Source: Candidatus Bipolaricaulota bacterium (GTDB lineage Bacteria; Bipolaricaulota; Bipolaricaulia; RBG-16-55-9). Taken from it: 5,551 bases of DNA. Position numbers and translations under genes: made by a program. The notes under the pieces are model-generated. The model was not told the DNA's origin. It did not search any database and saw nothing but the letters and a program-made list of their open reading frames with translations. Shown piece after piece: positions 5,167 to 5,551 of this stretch; positions within the stretch are counted from its first letter, which is position 1; every line of letters begins with the position of its first letter. The stretch is from NCBI GenBank assembly GCA_027021605.1, contig JALUUA010000337.1:1-5551 (forward strand), written 5' to 3'.

Positions 5167-5551
5167 ATGAACGTAGAGTTTCTGGAAGCGCTGGAGGAGA
5201 TGGCCAAGGAGGAGGGCCTGGAGCGCGAGGAGCTCTATGAGGCCGTGAAGAAGGGCCTTGCCGTCGCCTACCAGGAGGAGTTCGGCCCCGTAAAGGAGCT
5301 CTCCGTGGAGATCGACCGCAGCTCCGGGGACATCACGATCGTCGCCGACGGGAAGGTCGTGGATTTCGACCTCTCCCAGCTGGGGCGGATCGCCACCCGC
5401 CGCGCGGAGGAGACGATCCGCCGCGAGATCCTCCGGCGGCGCCGCCAGGTCCTCTACGAGCGCTACAAGTCCCGCATCGGCGAGATCCTCAACGGCAGCG
5501 TCCACCGCTTCGAGGGGCGCAACGTCTGGCTCAACCTGGGCAAGGCCGAGG
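5167..5551 (+). CDS. nusA: Transcription termination/antitermination factor NusA, N-terminal part (partial, 3' end outside window)
   Basis: NusA binds RNA polymerase and nascent RNA and modulates pausing, termination and antitermination. The window holds the first 128 codons. Residues 1-60 show the N-terminal polymerase-binding domain: EFLEALEEMAKEEGLERE, a helix with AVKKGLAVAYQEEFG, and strands SVEIDRSSGDITIVADG. LGRIATRRAEETI at about 73-85 corresponds to the FGRIAAQTAKQ helix of other NusA proteins, and the S1 domain begins near GEILNGSVHRF (about 109-119). Between the VV after DGK and the LGRIA block there are only about 7 residues where B. subtilis and E. coli NusA have about 36; the frame is continuous, so this is a real shortening and not an evident frameshift. 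ATG 5167 is preceded by AAAGGAG at 5149-5155 (11 nt spacing). S1, KH1 and KH2 lie mostly beyond the edge. Confidence 0.96.
   Translation, partial: MNVEFLEALEEMAKEEGLEREELYEAVKKGLAVAYQEEFGPVKELSVEIDRSSGDITIVADGKVVDFDLSQLGRIATRRAEETIRREILRRRRQVLYERYKSRIGEILNGSVHRFEGRNVWLNLGKAE

Noticed and set aside
5026..5505. 159-codon open frame on the - strand opposite rimP/nusA
   Set aside because: It is antisense to conserved rimP and nusA, with composition typical of a shadow frame.
1..5551. tRNA, rRNA, CRISPR, insertion sequence or phage features
   Set aside because: I looked for tRNA-like cloverleaf ends, regularly spaced direct repeats, transposase motifs and terminal inverted repeats and saw none that could be supported.

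Overview
This 5.55 kb window comes from the chromosome of a high-GC bacterium. A hand count gives about 74% GC in one rluD stretch (3421-3600) and about 60% around the retropepsin gene (3841-4200). The content is mostly housekeeping. I cannot place the lineage from this sequence. The high GC, compact spacing, GTG/TTG starts and a possible leaderless promoter would suit several high-GC, possibly thermophilic, groups, but this is inference. No RNA gene, insertion sequence, CRISPR array or prophage feature was seen.

Left block, + strand (1-2920): the 3' end of valS (valyl-tRNA synthetase, C-terminal tRNA-binding arm), then uppS (undecaprenyl diphosphate synthase), cdsA (CDP-diacylglycerol synthase) and a CDP-alcohol phosphatidyltransferase, probably pgsA. 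UppS makes the C55 lipid carrier used for cell-wall synthesis. CdsA makes CDP-diacylglycerol, which PgsA uses for phosphatidylglycerol phosphate, so the block is an envelope-lipid module. valS, uppS and cdsA are tightly spaced (29 and 14 nt). A 138-nt gap before pgsA holds two short arrays of 8-bp tandem repeats, a GC-rich dyad and a promoter whose predicted transcript would begin almost at the pgsA ATG.

Middle block, - strand (4486 down to 2832): a small 83-residue protein of unknown function, a 124-residue retropepsin-like (clan AA) aspartic protease and an RluD-type 23S rRNA pseudouridine synthase, close enough to be one operon. The 3' end of rluD overlaps the 3' end of pgsA by 89 bp in convergent orientation. 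The small protein and protease form the accessory element of the window and have lower GC than rluD.

Right block, + strand (4593-5551): a promoter with a perfect TATAAT box, then rimP (ribosome maturation factor) and the 5' part of nusA (transcription termination/antitermination factor), the usual start of the rimP-nusA-infB operon. The NusA N-terminal domain looks about 30 residues shorter than the familiar E. coli and B. subtilis forms. The 179-nt gap between the middle and right blocks (4487-4665) carries divergent promoters with a GC-rich inverted repeat between them.

The points most worth a second look are the small-protein/retropepsin pair, the compact NusA N-domain, the period-8 repeats with the near-leaderless pgsA promoter, and the convergent coding overlap.
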